From: Pontibacter mucosus
GTDB lineage: Bacteria; Bacteroidota; Bacteroidia; Cytophagales; Hymenobacteraceae
Direction: 5' to 3'
Assembly: GCF_003054055.1 (NCBI RefSeq)
Contig: NZ_QBKI01000002.1
Location: 124,001-188,000 of the forward strand
Length of the DNA stretch: 64,000 nucleotides
The notes beneath the pieces were generated by a model. It was not told the DNA's origin, made no database searches, and saw nothing but the letters and a program-made list of their open reading frames with translations. A program made the position numbers and the translations under genes. Positions 49,908 through 58,882 of this stretch are shown in pieces (position 1 is the first letter of the stretch; every line of letters begins with the position of its first letter).

Positions 49908-51353
49908 ATGGCCTTGACCCGTCGCAATGTAGGTATGGTAGTGGCGCCGCTGCTGGCGCTATTGGTATGGTCCCTAACACCCGCCCTGGCTTATGAAGCC
50001 CGAATGGTGGCTACCATCATGTCCTTCTGCCTCGTATTCTGGATGGCCGAGGTAATCCCGCTTTCCATGACCGCTTTTCTGGGCGTGCTGCTGGCCGTGA
50101 TGCTCGGCGTTGCCGAAATGGAGACCGCCTTTCAGAACCTGGGGCACCCCATCATCCTGCTCTTTATCGGCAGCTTTCTGCTGGCCCGCTCCATGACCCG
50201 CCACGGCCTCGACAAGCGCATTGCCCTGTTTATACTTTCCCGACGGTTTTTTCAGAAGAGCCTTTTTCGCATGTTCCTGGGGTTTTCAGGCATATCCTTC
50301 CTGCTGTCGATGTGGGTGAGCAACTCCGTGACGGTGGCAATGCTGCTGCCGCTGACGCTGGGGGTAACGCAACTGGTGTGCCAGCCGGAAGATGGCAAAA
50401 ACTCTGCGCTATACTTTCTGTTGGGCATCGCCTACAGCGCCTCTATTGGAGGAATCGGCACCATCATCGGTTCGCCCCCTAACCTGATTGGGGTAAACTA
50501 CCTGGCGCAGCAGGGCATCCGGATCGACTTTCTGCAGTGGATGTACCTGGCGCTGCCCATAGCGGTGAGCATGTATGGGGTGATGCTGCTTTACATGCGC
50601 TATTTCCTGGGCAAAAGCGGGTACGACCCACAGGCGGTGAAGGCCTACGTAGCCGAGCGGCAGCAGCAGAAAGAGCGCTTACGCAAGGGAGAGCAGGTAA
50701 CCATGGCTGTTTTTATACTGGCGGTTATCCTCTGGCTGTCACCGGGTGTTTTTAACCTGATGGGCCTGGAGCAGGCCTATACCTTCATGAATACTTATTT
50801 TGCGGAGAGTACGGTGGCCGTGCTGGCTGCTTTGCTGCTGTTCCTCATTCCGCCCGGGCAGGAAACCGGTGGCCGGGGCACGCTCACCGCAGAGGACCTG
50901 GTAAAAATAGACTGGGACACCATTCTGCTCTTCGGGGGCGGTATGGCTTTGGGGCAGCTGGTCATCAGCTCCGGCCTGGCCGATGTGATTGGCCGCAGCA
51001 TCACCTCCCTTTTAGATCCTGACCAACGGGTGCTGCTGGTGTTCGTGCTGGTGCTTCTGGTGCTGCTGCTGACGGAAATAAGCTCCAACACGGCTATTGC
51101 CATCACCTTTGTGCCAATCATCATAGGCGTGCTCAACGGGCTGAACCTGCCTTTGCTGTACCCGGTGCTGGGCGTAGTGATTGCCTGCAGCTTCGCCTTT
51201 ATGCTGCCCATCGCCACGCCGCCAAACGCGATTGTGTATGGCAGCAAACTGGTGCCGATCGGCCAAATGGCAAGGACAGGTATGTTGCTGAACCTGGTCG
51301 GTGCTGTGCTGATTACAGCGTGGGTGATACTTTACATGAGCCTTGTGGGCTAA
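49908..51353 (+). CDS. DASS (SLC13) family sodium/anion symporter
   Basis: The 481-residue transporter has about eleven to twelve membrane helices and the two Ser-Asn-Thr type motifs of the family: MWVSNSVTVAMLLPLTLGVT near 145 and EISSNTAIAITFVPIIIGVL near 395. Further marks are IGGIGTIIGSPPNLIGVNYL near 185 and LPIATPPNAIVYGSK near 430. It moves dicarboxylates, sulfate or phosphate with Na+; the exact anion cannot be read from the sequence. The gene is followed by a small membrane protein that may be co-transcribed. Confidence 0.92.
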   Translation: MALTRRNVGMVVAPLLALLVWSLTPALAYEARMVATIMSFCLVFWMAEVIPLSMTAFLGVLLAVMLGVAEMETAFQNLGHPIILLFIGSFLLARSMTRHGLDKRIALFILSRRFFQKSLFRMFLGFSGISFLLSMWVSNSVTVAMLLPLTLGVTQLVCQPEDGKNSALYFLLGIAYSASIGGIGTIIGSPPNLIGVNYLAQQGIRIDFLQWMYLALPIAVSMYGVMLLYMRYFLGKSGYDPQAVKAYVAERQQQKERLRKGEQVTMAVFILAVILWLSPGVFNLMGLEQAYTFMNTYFAESTVAVLAALLLFLIPPGQETGGRGTLTAEDLVKIDWDTILLFGGGMALGQLVISSGLADVIGRSITSLLDPDQRVLLVFVLVLLVLLLTEISSNTAIAITFVPIIIGVLNGLNLPLLYPVLGVVIACSFAFMLPIATPPNAIVYGSKLVPIGQMARTGMLLNLVGAVLITAWVILYMSLVG

Positions 51354-51393
51354 ACGCCGTAGATCCTATACTATACCCTATACTTCACTTCTT

Positions 51394-51576
51394 ATGCAGA
51401 ACCGCAGATTTTACAGAATCATACTGGCCGTAGCAAGCTTTGTGTTTGCAGGCCTGAACGCATACCAGATAATTAAAGGAGAATACGAGACCATGGACGT
51501 GGTGCTGATGGTAGTTTTCCTGGCAATTGGTATAACTTACCTTTTTATACTTTTCCGGAAAGACAAAACTGAGTAA
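51394..51576 (+). CDS. Small two-helix membrane protein
   Basis: From the ATG at 51394 the product has 60 residues with two membrane segments (FYRIILAVASFVFAGLNAYQ and VVLMVVFLAIGITYLFILF) and a short charged end. The upstream frame extension has no support. It lies 40 bp after the DASS transporter and is followed by a hairpin, so it is probably the last gene of that unit. Unknown function; plausible as a small membrane subunit or a stand-alone protein. Confidence 0.6.
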   Translation: MQNRRFYRIILAVASFVFAGLNAYQIIKGEYETMDVVLMVVFLAIGITYLFILFRKDKTE

Positions 51577-51600
51577 GCAGGGGAGGAGACAAAAAAGAAA

Positions 51601-51648
51601 AACCTGAAAGTCTACATTATTCCTTCTGAACAATCAGACTTTCAGGTT
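51601..51648. terminator. Hairpin between convergent genes
   Basis: AACCTGAAAGTCT pairs with AGACTTTCAGGTT with a 22-nt loop; between the small membrane protein and priA. Confidence 0.6.
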
Positions 51649-51827
51649 CTCAACTTTTAGCCAAAGGTATCTATATTTACGGGAGCGATTTGCAGAAGGT
51701 TATACTTTGGTGTATAATTTTTCTTTTTTTAATAAATTCCCCCTCTCCAGTCCGGTTAAAACTCGAATCATAACTGTACATATTCAGGAAAGCTCAGGTA
51801 GGCGACCGTTACCTGCCAGACAGCAGG

Positions 51828-54359
51828 CTACACCGGGTCCACGTCGGCCACTACCCTTATCCCCTTAAAATCGGGCAGCAGCTTCAGGTTGAAAATAGCT
51901 TGCGCAATCTGGCCTTTGGCAGCCTTCAGGTTGGTCGTGTCGCGGGGCAGCTTGATGTGAATCTCCTGCAGAAACAGGTTACGGATCTTGAAGATATAGG
52001 GTACCTCCGGCCCCAGCACCTGCTGCTTGCCCAGCCTGTCTGTTAAATCCTTAGCCAGCACGATAGCGGCATTTTCCGTGGTGCGCTCTTCGGCGTGTTT
52101 CACCGTGATGCGGATCATGCGCGTAAACGGCGGGTAACCGAAACGCAGGCGTTCCTCTATCTCGTGCTCGTACAGCGTCTGGTAATCGTTGCCCATCACC
52201 TTGCTGAAGATGGGCTGGCGCGGGTCGCGGGTCTGGATGATTACCGAGCCCGGCTTTCCCTTGCGGCCGGCGCGGCCGCTTACCTGCACAAACAGTTGGT
52301 ACGCCCGCTCGTGGGCGCGGAAATCCGGGAAGTTGATGATGGTATCGGCATTGAGGATGCCCACCAGGCTCACGTTCTCAAAGTCGAGGCCCTTGGTGAC
52401 CATCTGCGTACCCACCAGCACGTTGGTGCGGCCGCTCTCAAAGTCCGCGATGATCTGCTGGTAGCTGTTTTTCTTTTTGGTGGTGTCCAGGTCCATGCGC
52501 TGCACCTCGGCGCCGGGCAGGAGCAGTTTTAGCTCGTCCTCCACCTTCTCGGTACCAAAGCCCATACTTTTAAGGGTGGTGGCACCGCAGGCGGGGCAGT
52601 CGTGGGGCATGCGCTCGTGGTAGCCGCAGTAGTGGCAGCGCAGTTCGTTGTTATACTTGTGGTAAGACAGGCTCACGGCGCAGAACTTGCACTTGGGTAT
52701 CCAGGAGCATTCGTCGCAGGAGATGAAGGGCGCGTAACCACGGCGGTTCTGGAAAAGGATCACCTGCTCCTGTCGCTTCAGCCGTTCCTCAATATCGTTC
52801 AGCAGTTTGGCCGAGAAGTGGCTGTGCATGTTCTTGCGCTGCTGCTCACGGCGCGTGTCCACCAGCTCTATCTCCGGCAGTTTGGCCTCCCCGAAACGCT
52901 TGGTCATACTTACCAGACCCCACCGGCCGGTTTTGCAGTTGTAGTAACTCTCAATGGCGGGCGTGGCTGAGCCCAGCAAGGTTTTGGCCCCCTGCAGGTG
53001 CGCCATCATCAGGGCCGTTTCGCGGGCGTTGTAGCGCGGGGCCGGATCGTACTGCTTGTAGCTTGGCTCGTGCTCCTCGTCCACAATTACCAGCGAGAGG
53101 TCGTGGAAAGGCAGGAAAATGGAAGAGCGCACGCCCACCACCACCTGGAAACGTCCGGAAAGCACGCCTTGCCATACTTCGGCGCGTTCATTATCGGAGA
53201 ACTTGGAGTGGTAAATGCCCAGTTTGTCACCAAACACCTTCATCAGGCGCGTCACGATCTGGGCGGTAAGGGCAATCTCGGGCAGCAAGTATAACACCTG
53301 ACCGCCGCCATCGAGCGCGTGCTTTATCAGGTCGATGTATACTTCGGTTTTACCACTGCCCGTTACGCCGTGCAGCAGCACCGTCTCCTTCTCCTTAAAC
53401 AATCCCAGGATCTCGTCCTTGGCCTGCAACTGATGCTCCGACAGAGCCATCGGCAGCTGCTGGGTGCTGTTATCCATCGGGAAGCGCGACACAATCTGAT
53501 CGAACTGCTCTAATACACCCTTTTTGATGAGCGTGTTGATAGAAGAGGCCGACAGGTGCGGGTTGCCGGTCAGGGCGCTTTTTTCGATGCCGCGGAAGTT
53601 GAGGTGGATGTCCTGGTGCACGGGCACGAGCTGCAGGTAGTTGAGCAGGATGTCGAGTTGCTTGGGCTGCGGCGTAAGCTGGTTAAAAAGCTCCTCCAGC
53701 AGGCCCTCTTCCTGCACAAAATGCTCTGACAGGCGCACCTTCTTCACCACCTTGGGCGAGAATTTGTCGCTTACCTGCTCATAAATGATGATCGCCTCTT
53801 TTTGGATAAGCGATTTGATGAACTTGTGGTAGTTTTTGATCTGCAGCAGGTTGCCTACTTCGGTGAAGGTGAGGGCCTGGTTGTGCTGCAGGGCAAAAAT
53901 GATCTTCTCCTCCTGCGGGGCAAGTATAAGCTCGTCCTCCTCGGGGTTGTAGTGGGGGTGCAGCTGTATCCGCGACTCACTGCTGAGCTTGAGCGCTGAG
54001 GGCAGGGCAGCGTTGATCACCTCACCCAGGGTGCACATGTAATAGTCGGCAATCCATTTAAACAGCTTGAGCTGCGGCGAAGTGATGATCGGCTTGTCGT
54101 CGAGCACGTCCAGGATATACTTGGCCTGATAATCGGCGGGGGCATTTTCGTGCACCTCGGCCACAACGCAGCTCAGCACCTTTTTGGCCCCGAACTGCAC
54201 AATCACCCGCACGCCCACCGATACCTCGTCGTTCATCTCGAAGGGGATGCGGTAAGTATACAGCTTGGGCAGGGGCAGGGGCAGAATCACGTCGGCAAAC
54301 AGCGTGACGCGCTCTGTGGCCGGCTCCGGCGGGTAATTAAAGTTCAGAAGATCCGACAA
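51828..54359 (-). CDS. priA: PriA, primosomal replication restart helicase
   Basis: The 843-residue protein has the PriA N-terminal DNA-binding part (VILPLPLPKLYTYRIPFEMN) and a helicase domain with Walker A in LLHGVTGSGKTEVYIDL near 330, DEEHEPSYKQ (DEEH box) near 420, the zinc-binding cysteines in CDECSWIPKCKFC and LRCHYCGYHERMPHDCPAC near 545-585, and ILNADTIINFPDFRAHERAY with the later QVSGRAGRKGKPG. It reloads the replication fork and is chromosomal housekeeping. Length is a little above the E. coli protein (732). It is monocistronic; the gap upstream to the nuclease gene has an inverted repeat (54512-54619). Confidence 0.96.
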   Translation of the reverse strand: MSDLLNFNYPPEPATERVTLFADVILPLPLPKLYTYRIPFEMNDEVSVGVRVIVQFGAKKVLSCVVAEVHENAPADYQAKYILDVLDDKPIITSPQLKLFKWIADYYMCTLGEVINAALPSALKLSSESRIQLHPHYNPEEDELILAPQEEKIIFALQHNQALTFTEVGNLLQIKNYHKFIKSLIQKEAIIIYEQVSDKFSPKVVKKVRLSEHFVQEEGLLEELFNQLTPQPKQLDILLNYLQLVPVHQDIHLNFRGIEKSALTGNPHLSASSINTLIKKGVLEQFDQIVSRFPMDNSTQQLPMALSEHQLQAKDEILGLFKEKETVLLHGVTGSGKTEVYIDLIKHALDGGGQVLYLLPEIALTAQIVTRLMKVFGDKLGIYHSKFSDNERAEVWQGVLSGRFQVVVGVRSSIFLPFHDLSLVIVDEEHEPSYKQYDPAPRYNARETALMMAHLQGAKTLLGSATPAIESYYNCKTGRWGLVSMTKRFGEAKLPEIELVDTRREQQRKNMHSHFSAKLLNDIEERLKRQEQVILFQNRRGYAPFISCDECSWIPKCKFCAVSLSYHKYNNELRCHYCGYHERMPHDCPACGATTLKSMGFGTEKVEDELKLLLPGAEVQRMDLDTTKKKNSYQQIIADFESGRTNVLVGTQMVTKGLDFENVSLVGILNADTIINFPDFRAHERAYQLFVQVSGRAGRKGKPGSVIIQTRDPRQPIFSKVMGNDYQTLYEHEIEERLRFGYPPFTRMIRITVKHAEERTTENAAIVLAKDLTDRLGKQQVLGPEVPYIFKIRNLFLQEIHIKLPRDTTNLKAAKGQIAQAIFNLKLLPDFKGIRVVADVDPV

Positions 54360-54511
54360 GGGTGTTTATACTTTTGCTTCCTACAAAGGTCGTAAAAAAA
54401 TGATGAATTGCGCAGGCGTGGAGGATAGAAGTAAAAGCGGCGGAATTATACTTTGGCAGGAGCGGGTAAAACGCTTAACTTAAGCCCTGGGAAATTATTC
54501 ACAGACGATTA

Positions 54512-54619
54512 TCATCCCCCTACCCCCTTCGAAGGGGGACTTTTCTGTAAGTGTAATAAAAGTATACTTTAAGAAATTACACCTGTGGGTGTCCCCCTTT
54601 GAAGGGGGTAGGGGAATGA
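54512..54619. repeat. 108-bp inverted repeat element
   Basis: The 29-bp ends (TCATCCCCCTACCCCCTTCG... and its complement at the right, which ends ...GGGGTAGGGGAATGA) are inverted with two mismatches. The centre has CTGTAAGTGTAAT, an AAAAGTATACTTT word that is itself a palindrome, and AAATTACAC. It is MITE-like in layout. Related to the repeats at 20176-20262 and 55571-55655. It lies 48 bp before the next gene. Confidence 0.75.
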
Positions 54620-54667
54620 TTTATTACCTCAATATAAACCTATACTTTCACTAAACCCTGAATCCCT

Positions 54668-55528
54668 ATGTTAACAAAAGCGGTATACTTTGCCAGCCTG
54701 TTGCTGCTGTTTTGCAGCACTTCTGTACTTGCCCAAACCCAAACAATGCGCGTTGCCACCTACAACACCCGGTACGACAATAAAAGCGATACCGTCAACG
54801 CCTGGAACAAACGCCTGCCCGTGATTGCGGACCTGGTGCAGTTTCATGATTTCGATATTTTCGGGACGCAGGAGGTGCTGCACCACCAACTGGAGGGGAT
54901 GGCCGGAGAGTTGCCAACGTATGGATATATTGGTGTGGGCCGCGACGATGGCAAGCAGGCAGGAGAGTATGCTGCCGTGTTTTTCAAGAAGGACAAGTAC
55001 AAACTGCTAAAGCAGGGCAATTTCTGGCTTTCCGAGACCCCTGAGAAACCGGGTAAAGGCTGGGATGCTGATTTCCCGCGCGTGTGCACCTGGGGCCAGT
55101 TCAGGGACCAAAATTCTGGTTTTGAGTTTTTCCTGTTTAACGTGCACTTCGACCACCGGGGTGAGAAGGCCCGCCAGGAGAGCGTGAAGCTGATACTGAA
55201 GAAAGTGCAGGAGATAGCTAAGAAGGCGCCGGTTATACTGATGGGTGATTTCAACTTCGACCAGCGCGATGAGAAGTATAAAACCATGACAGCCTCTACG
55301 CTGAAAGATGCTTATGAGATAACCGCCATACGCTACGCACCGCGCGGTACCTTCAACGGCTTTGAGGCCACCCGCAAATCCGACGGCCGCATCGACCACA
55401 TCTGGCTTTCCCCGGATTTCAAAGTAAGCAAGTATGGCATTCTGACCGACACCTATGCCAACGGCCTATTCCCATCAGACCACTTCCCGGTATTGGCAGA
55501 GGTGAAGTATGAGGTGAAGAAGAAGTAG
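54668..55528 (+). CDS. Exported endonuclease/exonuclease/phosphatase family protein
   Basis: A signal peptide (LTKAVYFASLLLLFCSTSVL, cleavage after AQ) precedes an EEP domain (DNase I-like fold): MRVATYNTRYDNKSDTVNAW (Asn and metal site), FGTQEVLHHQLEGM with the catalytic Glu, FLFNVHFDHRGEKARQES with the catalytic His, LMGDFNFDQRD with the Asp-x-Asn pair and IDHIWLSPDF with the final Asp-His. All catalytic positions are present. EEP proteins cut nucleic acids or remove phosphates from lipids and sugars; with an export signal the target is outside the cytosol. The gene is bracketed by two related repeat elements. Confidence 0.92.
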   Translation: MLTKAVYFASLLLLFCSTSVLAQTQTMRVATYNTRYDNKSDTVNAWNKRLPVIADLVQFHDFDIFGTQEVLHHQLEGMAGELPTYGYIGVGRDDGKQAGEYAAVFFKKDKYKLLKQGNFWLSETPEKPGKGWDADFPRVCTWGQFRDQNSGFEFFLFNVHFDHRGEKARQESVKLILKKVQEIAKKAPVILMGDFNFDQRDEKYKTMTASTLKDAYEITAIRYAPRGTFNGFEATRKSDGRIDHIWLSPDFKVSKYGILTDTYANGLFPSDHFPVLAEVKYEVKKK

Positions 55529-55570
55529 GAAGTATAAATCAAGTTTCGATATACGACCTTGGTGAAGGTG

Positions 55571-55655
55571 TAAACCCACCCCTAACCCCTCCAAGGAGGG
55601 GAGTCATATTACACTTACAGAAATTCCCCTCTTGGGAGGGGCGGGGGTGGATTAA
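55571..55655. repeat. Inverted C/G-rich repeat after the EEP gene
   Basis: CCCACCCCTAACCCCTCCAA ... TTCCCCTCTTGGGAGGGGCG with centre CATATTACACTTACAGAAAT. Same family as 54512-54619 (shared CTGTAAGTGTAAT read on the other strand). Confidence 0.7.
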
Positions 55656-55679
55656 TTGCAACTGTGATTGTAAAGTAAA

Positions 55680-55705
55680 AAGAGGCTCCCGACCAGGAGC
55701 CTCTT
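55680..55705. terminator. Terminator between the EEP and ABC-F genes
   Basis: AAGAGGCTCC / GGAGCCTCTT with a 6-nt loop, followed at once by two TATACT words (CTTATACTTTATACTGG). Confidence 0.8.
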
Positions 55706-55729
55706 ATACTTTATACTGGTACCGTCGCT

Positions 55730-57322
55730 TTACTTCAGGTTGATTGTCCGCTCCACATTTATCTGTTCCAGAAAATACTGGTCGTGGGAGACAACGAGGA
55801 GGGTGCCCTGGTACTCGTTTATAGCTGAGGTCAGGATTTCGATGTTCTGGATGTCGAGGTTGTTGGTCGGCTCGTCCAGCACGATGATGTCCGGGGCATG
55901 GTTGCTGATGGTGAGGCAGCAAAGTATAAGCCGCATCCTTTCCCCACCGCTTAGCGCGCCGCAGGGTTTATCCCAAGTGTCCTTGGAAAACAGAAAACGA
56001 TTCAGCCTGATTTTTACCTCATGCTCCTGCAAGGCGGATTGGTTAAACTGTTGCGCCTGCTCGTAAACCTTCAACTCACTTTGGAGCAGGGAATAATCCT
56101 GGTCGATGTACACGGCCTTGTTGTCAGCCCTCCGGATTGTTCCGGTGGTAGGGGCAAGTTCGCCCAGCAGGAGCTTGATTAAAGTCGTTTTTCCCGCACC
56201 ATTCAACCCTTTCAGGGTTATTCGCTCGCCGCTCGTCATCTGGAAGCTCAGCGGCTCTTTCCAAAGTATAGCTTTCCCGTAGCTGTAGTTCATGTTTTCT
56301 GCCTCGACTAAGACCTTCCCCCGGTGCAGGGTGGAGTGGTCGAAGCCAAACTTTATTTTATCTACCTCGGGCAGCTCCTTTCTTAGCTCCTGCAGCTCCT
56401 GCGAGATAGAACCGACTTTTTCAGCATGAATGCCTTTTAGCCTGGAGGTGCTGTTCTCGGCACTGTTCTTCATGATGTTCATCATGATTTTAGGCATGCC
56501 CGCTTTCTCTTGCTTTTTCTTGCCGCGGCTGTCGAGCTTCTGCTGCCTTTCCAGTGCCTCGCGCTCCATTTCCCTGGCCTTGCGCAGGGCCTTTTCCTTG
56601 CTTTTAACATCCTCTTGTAAGGCATTGCTTTGGAGCTGCTTTTGCTCCTGATAAAAATCGTAGTTGCCGCCGTACGTCGTGATGCCTCTTTTGCTCATCT
56701 CATACACCGTGTCCAGCAGGTTTAGCAGGGTTCTGTCGTGGCTCACGATCAGCAAGGCGCAGGAGCTCGAAAGTATAAAGTCGTACAACAGCTTTCTTGC
56801 GGCAAAGTCCAGGTGGTTACTGGGCTCATCCAGCAGCACCAGCTCCGGTTGATGGATGGCGATACCAGCCAGATATACCTTCGTTTTCTGCCCGCCGCTC
56901 AAGGTAGCCATCGGTTGGGTGAGGGCAACCTCCTCGAGTTTCCAGTAGCGCAACGCCGCCTGGCACCGCTCTTCAATCGTCCAGTCGTCGTTTAGTAGCG
57001 TTAGGTTTTCTTCCGTTACGTACCCTTTCAGGATGTCCTCCAGGGCCGTTAGTTTCTCCTCAATCTGCAGCGCCTGGGCCACGGATAGCTGGTCGAACTG
57101 ACCGAAAAGCTGGGGCACGTAATAAGGCGTCGCCTCTGCTATGACTTGCCCACCGGAAGGCTTTGCTTTACCGGCTATAATTTTGAGCAAGGTAGATTTC
57201 CCGACTCCATTATGGCCAATCAGGGCAGCTTTCTGGTGACGGTTAAGGGTAAGACTTATGTTGCTAAACAATAAATCTTTATTGGAATGGGTATAGGAGA
57301 TGTTCTGTAATGTAAGCATCAT
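55730..57322 (-). CDS. ABC-F family ATPase
   Basis: The 530-residue protein has two ABC domains in one chain and no membrane part: first Walker A IGHNGVGKSTLLKII near 38, signature LSGGQKTKVYLA, Walker B LVLLDEPSNHLD; second Walker A LNGAGKTTLIKLL near 360, signature LSGGERMRL, Walker B IIVLDEPTNNLD. The linker between (about 215-330) is long and charged (KSKEKALRKAREMEREALER), with an ABC-F type arm. ABC-F proteins act on the ribosome; the short arm and the general look fit both a translation factor and an antibiotic-protection (ARE) type. No resistance profile can be read from sequence alone. The long leader (57323-57567) may hold an attenuator. Confidence 0.93.
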   Translation of the reverse strand: MMLTLQNISYTHSNKDLLFSNISLTLNRHQKAALIGHNGVGKSTLLKIIAGKAKPSGGQVIAEATPYYVPQLFGQFDQLSVAQALQIEEKLTALEDILKGYVTEENLTLLNDDWTIEERCQAALRYWKLEEVALTQPMATLSGGQKTKVYLAGIAIHQPELVLLDEPSNHLDFAARKLLYDFILSSSCALLIVSHDRTLLNLLDTVYEMSKRGITTYGGNYDFYQEQKQLQSNALQEDVKSKEKALRKAREMEREALERQQKLDSRGKKKQEKAGMPKIMMNIMKNSAENSTSRLKGIHAEKVGSISQELQELRKELPEVDKIKFGFDHSTLHRGKVLVEAENMNYSYGKAILWKEPLSFQMTSGERITLKGLNGAGKTTLIKLLLGELAPTTGTIRRADNKAVYIDQDYSLLQSELKVYEQAQQFNQSALQEHEVKIRLNRFLFSKDTWDKPCGALSGGERMRLILCCLTISNHAPDIIVLDEPTNNLDIQNIEILTSAINEYQGTLLVVSHDQYFLEQINVERTINLK

Positions 57323-57567
57323 TTCTTTCTTTAAAGGCGGGAAATAACGGCAAGCCGCGCTGCAGCCTGAATTTGGTTCTTCCTGAAAGAAATGAGTGAT
57401 TACATAGTTGATGCGTTGGGGGTTTGTGCCTGCAAATATACGAAGTTTTTATGGAAATGGTGTAATTGCTAGGTCTAAAATAATCTTTCCATGGCTGACG
57501 AGTGTTGAGGTACAAAATGCAGCTTGGGATCGCTGGAGCTTGCTCAATTTCATGCTCGTGGAGAGGG
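57323..57567. other. Leader region of the ABC-F gene
   Basis: About 245 bp without a supported gene. It should hold the ABC-F promoter on the minus strand. I see no clear upstream leader peptide. Confidence 0.35.
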
Positions 57568-57624
57568 AAAGTATAGAAACACAAAAGGCTACTTATCTAG
57601 TAGCCTTTTGTGTTTCTATACTTT
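57568..57624. terminator. Terminator with 26-bp perfect stem, ends made of AAGTATA words
   Basis: 57568-57593 pairs perfectly with 57599-57624 around a 5-nt loop. The outer parts of the arms are AAAGTATAG and CTATACTTT, the inner core CACAAAAGGCTACT. A degenerate REP (CGCAAGCTTCCGCTTGT) lies 60 bp to the right. Confidence 0.85.
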
Positions 57625-57727
57625 ATAAAGTGTTGGTATTTTAAAATATGAATGATAGGCAATCGAACTGATTTATCAATAACGCAAGCTTCCGCTTGTT
57701 CCAAGATGCTTTTTTGCACTGATAGTA

Positions 57728-58846
57728 TTAGCCCTTATTTTTAATAAGCTTCTTTATGTGATTTTCAGTTAATGGTTCAGTGTAGTCCACTGTGATAAGT
57801 TGCACTCCTTTTTCAGCACACAATAATCGTTTCTGTTGATCTCTTTCCTTGACTTTCTGAAGTCCTTTTTCTCCTCCCCAAGCTTTAACAGGATGGTAAT
57901 GTTGTTGTCCTTGATACTCAAATGCTAAGTTGATCTTTGGTATGTAAATATCAAGTTCAAGGCCCTTCAACCAACTTGGTCTGTGATGACGGATAACTTG
58001 CTCCTCAGGGAATAGACGCTGAACTATTTTACAAAGAATAGATTCCCCTATCCATCCTTCACCTACTTTTCTAAAACCAAATTCTTGCCTAACAATATTC
58101 TCAATTTTGTTAGAGAGTTCACGATGTAGAGCTCTTGATTCTTTGTCAAGCTGTTTGTAGGTTTCTGCTTCTTCCATTTTAACATTTGACCAATAGGTTA
58201 TCTCGTCATCTGATATGTCAGGTCTTTTTGGCCCAGAAACCATTTCATTTAATTTTGACAACTCCTTATATGCAGCCTTATGTGCTTTATGACCTTGTTT
58301 TACAAGTTCTACGATTTCATCAGGACATTTGCTCTCTAAATAATTGCCATGCTGGTTAATACCAAGATGAAAGTATTGTTGCTTTATGTACCAACCGTAA
58401 TATTGCTTGAACTTACCACCATACATAGGGTGCATGGCTCTTACTGACGGTGTAGCAAGATTACATTTATGACAAATCTTTCCTTTGTATTTAAAAAAAT
58501 GCTTGGTTTTAAGTGCTTGTTCAGAAAAATTCTCAAATACTAAGGGTGGAAAATCATGACTTAGAAGAATAATTATATTTGTCAAGTTCGAATCAATTAC
58601 CTCTGGAGTTTGCTCCAATAAGTCTAAATAGTTATTAATTGCTGGCTCATTGCATAAGCAGAAGTAGATCTGTTCATTTGGTTGAGAAGCAAATCCAATA
58701 AAAGTCCCATATATATTTGGATATAAGACATACGGTAAAGGCAGTTCTTCTTTAATAAAACTACTTTCAACAAGAACTTCAGCATCCTGTCCGGTCTTTG
58801 GTCGGATTCGTTGTGTCTGCCTAAAACTATGGTTTTGCTCGTTCAT
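57728..58846 (-). CDS. Putative transferred nuclease with a C-terminal VSR/DUF559-like domain
   Basis: The 372-residue product is clearly more AT-rich than the neighbouring genes and has no AGTATA word. A possible zinc motif (KICHKCNLATPS with only two Cys) lies near 140. The C-terminal 110 residues (GEGWIGESILCKIVQRLFPE, then LKGLELDIYIPKINLAFEYQ GQQHYHP and ERDQQKRLLCAEKGVQLITV) follow the fold of very-short-patch-repair and DUF559-type endonucleases: the Asp of LELDIYI and Glu of AFEYQGQ fill the PD-(D/E) positions, but the Lys is replaced by Gln (E-x-Q), so activity may be altered. The N-terminal 250 residues are unrecognised. Single gene; may act in defence or repair. Confidence 0.6.
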   Translation of the reverse strand: MNEQNHSFRQTQRIRPKTGQDAEVLVESSFIKEELPLPYVLYPNIYGTFIGFASQPNEQIYFCLCNEPAINNYLDLLEQTPEVIDSNLTNIIILLSHDFPPLVFENFSEQALKTKHFFKYKGKICHKCNLATPSVRAMHPMYGGKFKQYYGWYIKQQYFHLGINQHGNYLESKCPDEIVELVKQGHKAHKAAYKELSKLNEMVSGPKRPDISDDEITYWSNVKMEEAETYKQLDKESRALHRELSNKIENIVRQEFGFRKVGEGWIGESILCKIVQRLFPEEQVIRHHRPSWLKGLELDIYIPKINLAFEYQGQQHYHPVKAWGGEKGLQKVKERDQQKRLLCAEKGVQLITVDYTEPLTENHIKKLIKNKG

Positions 58847-58882
58847 CTATTTAACCAACTACAGGAACTCAATATGTACAAC

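Noticed and set aside
57323..57567. Leader peptide for ribosome-stalling control of the ABC-F gene
   Set aside because: No short frame with a start and stop in the right place could be supported.
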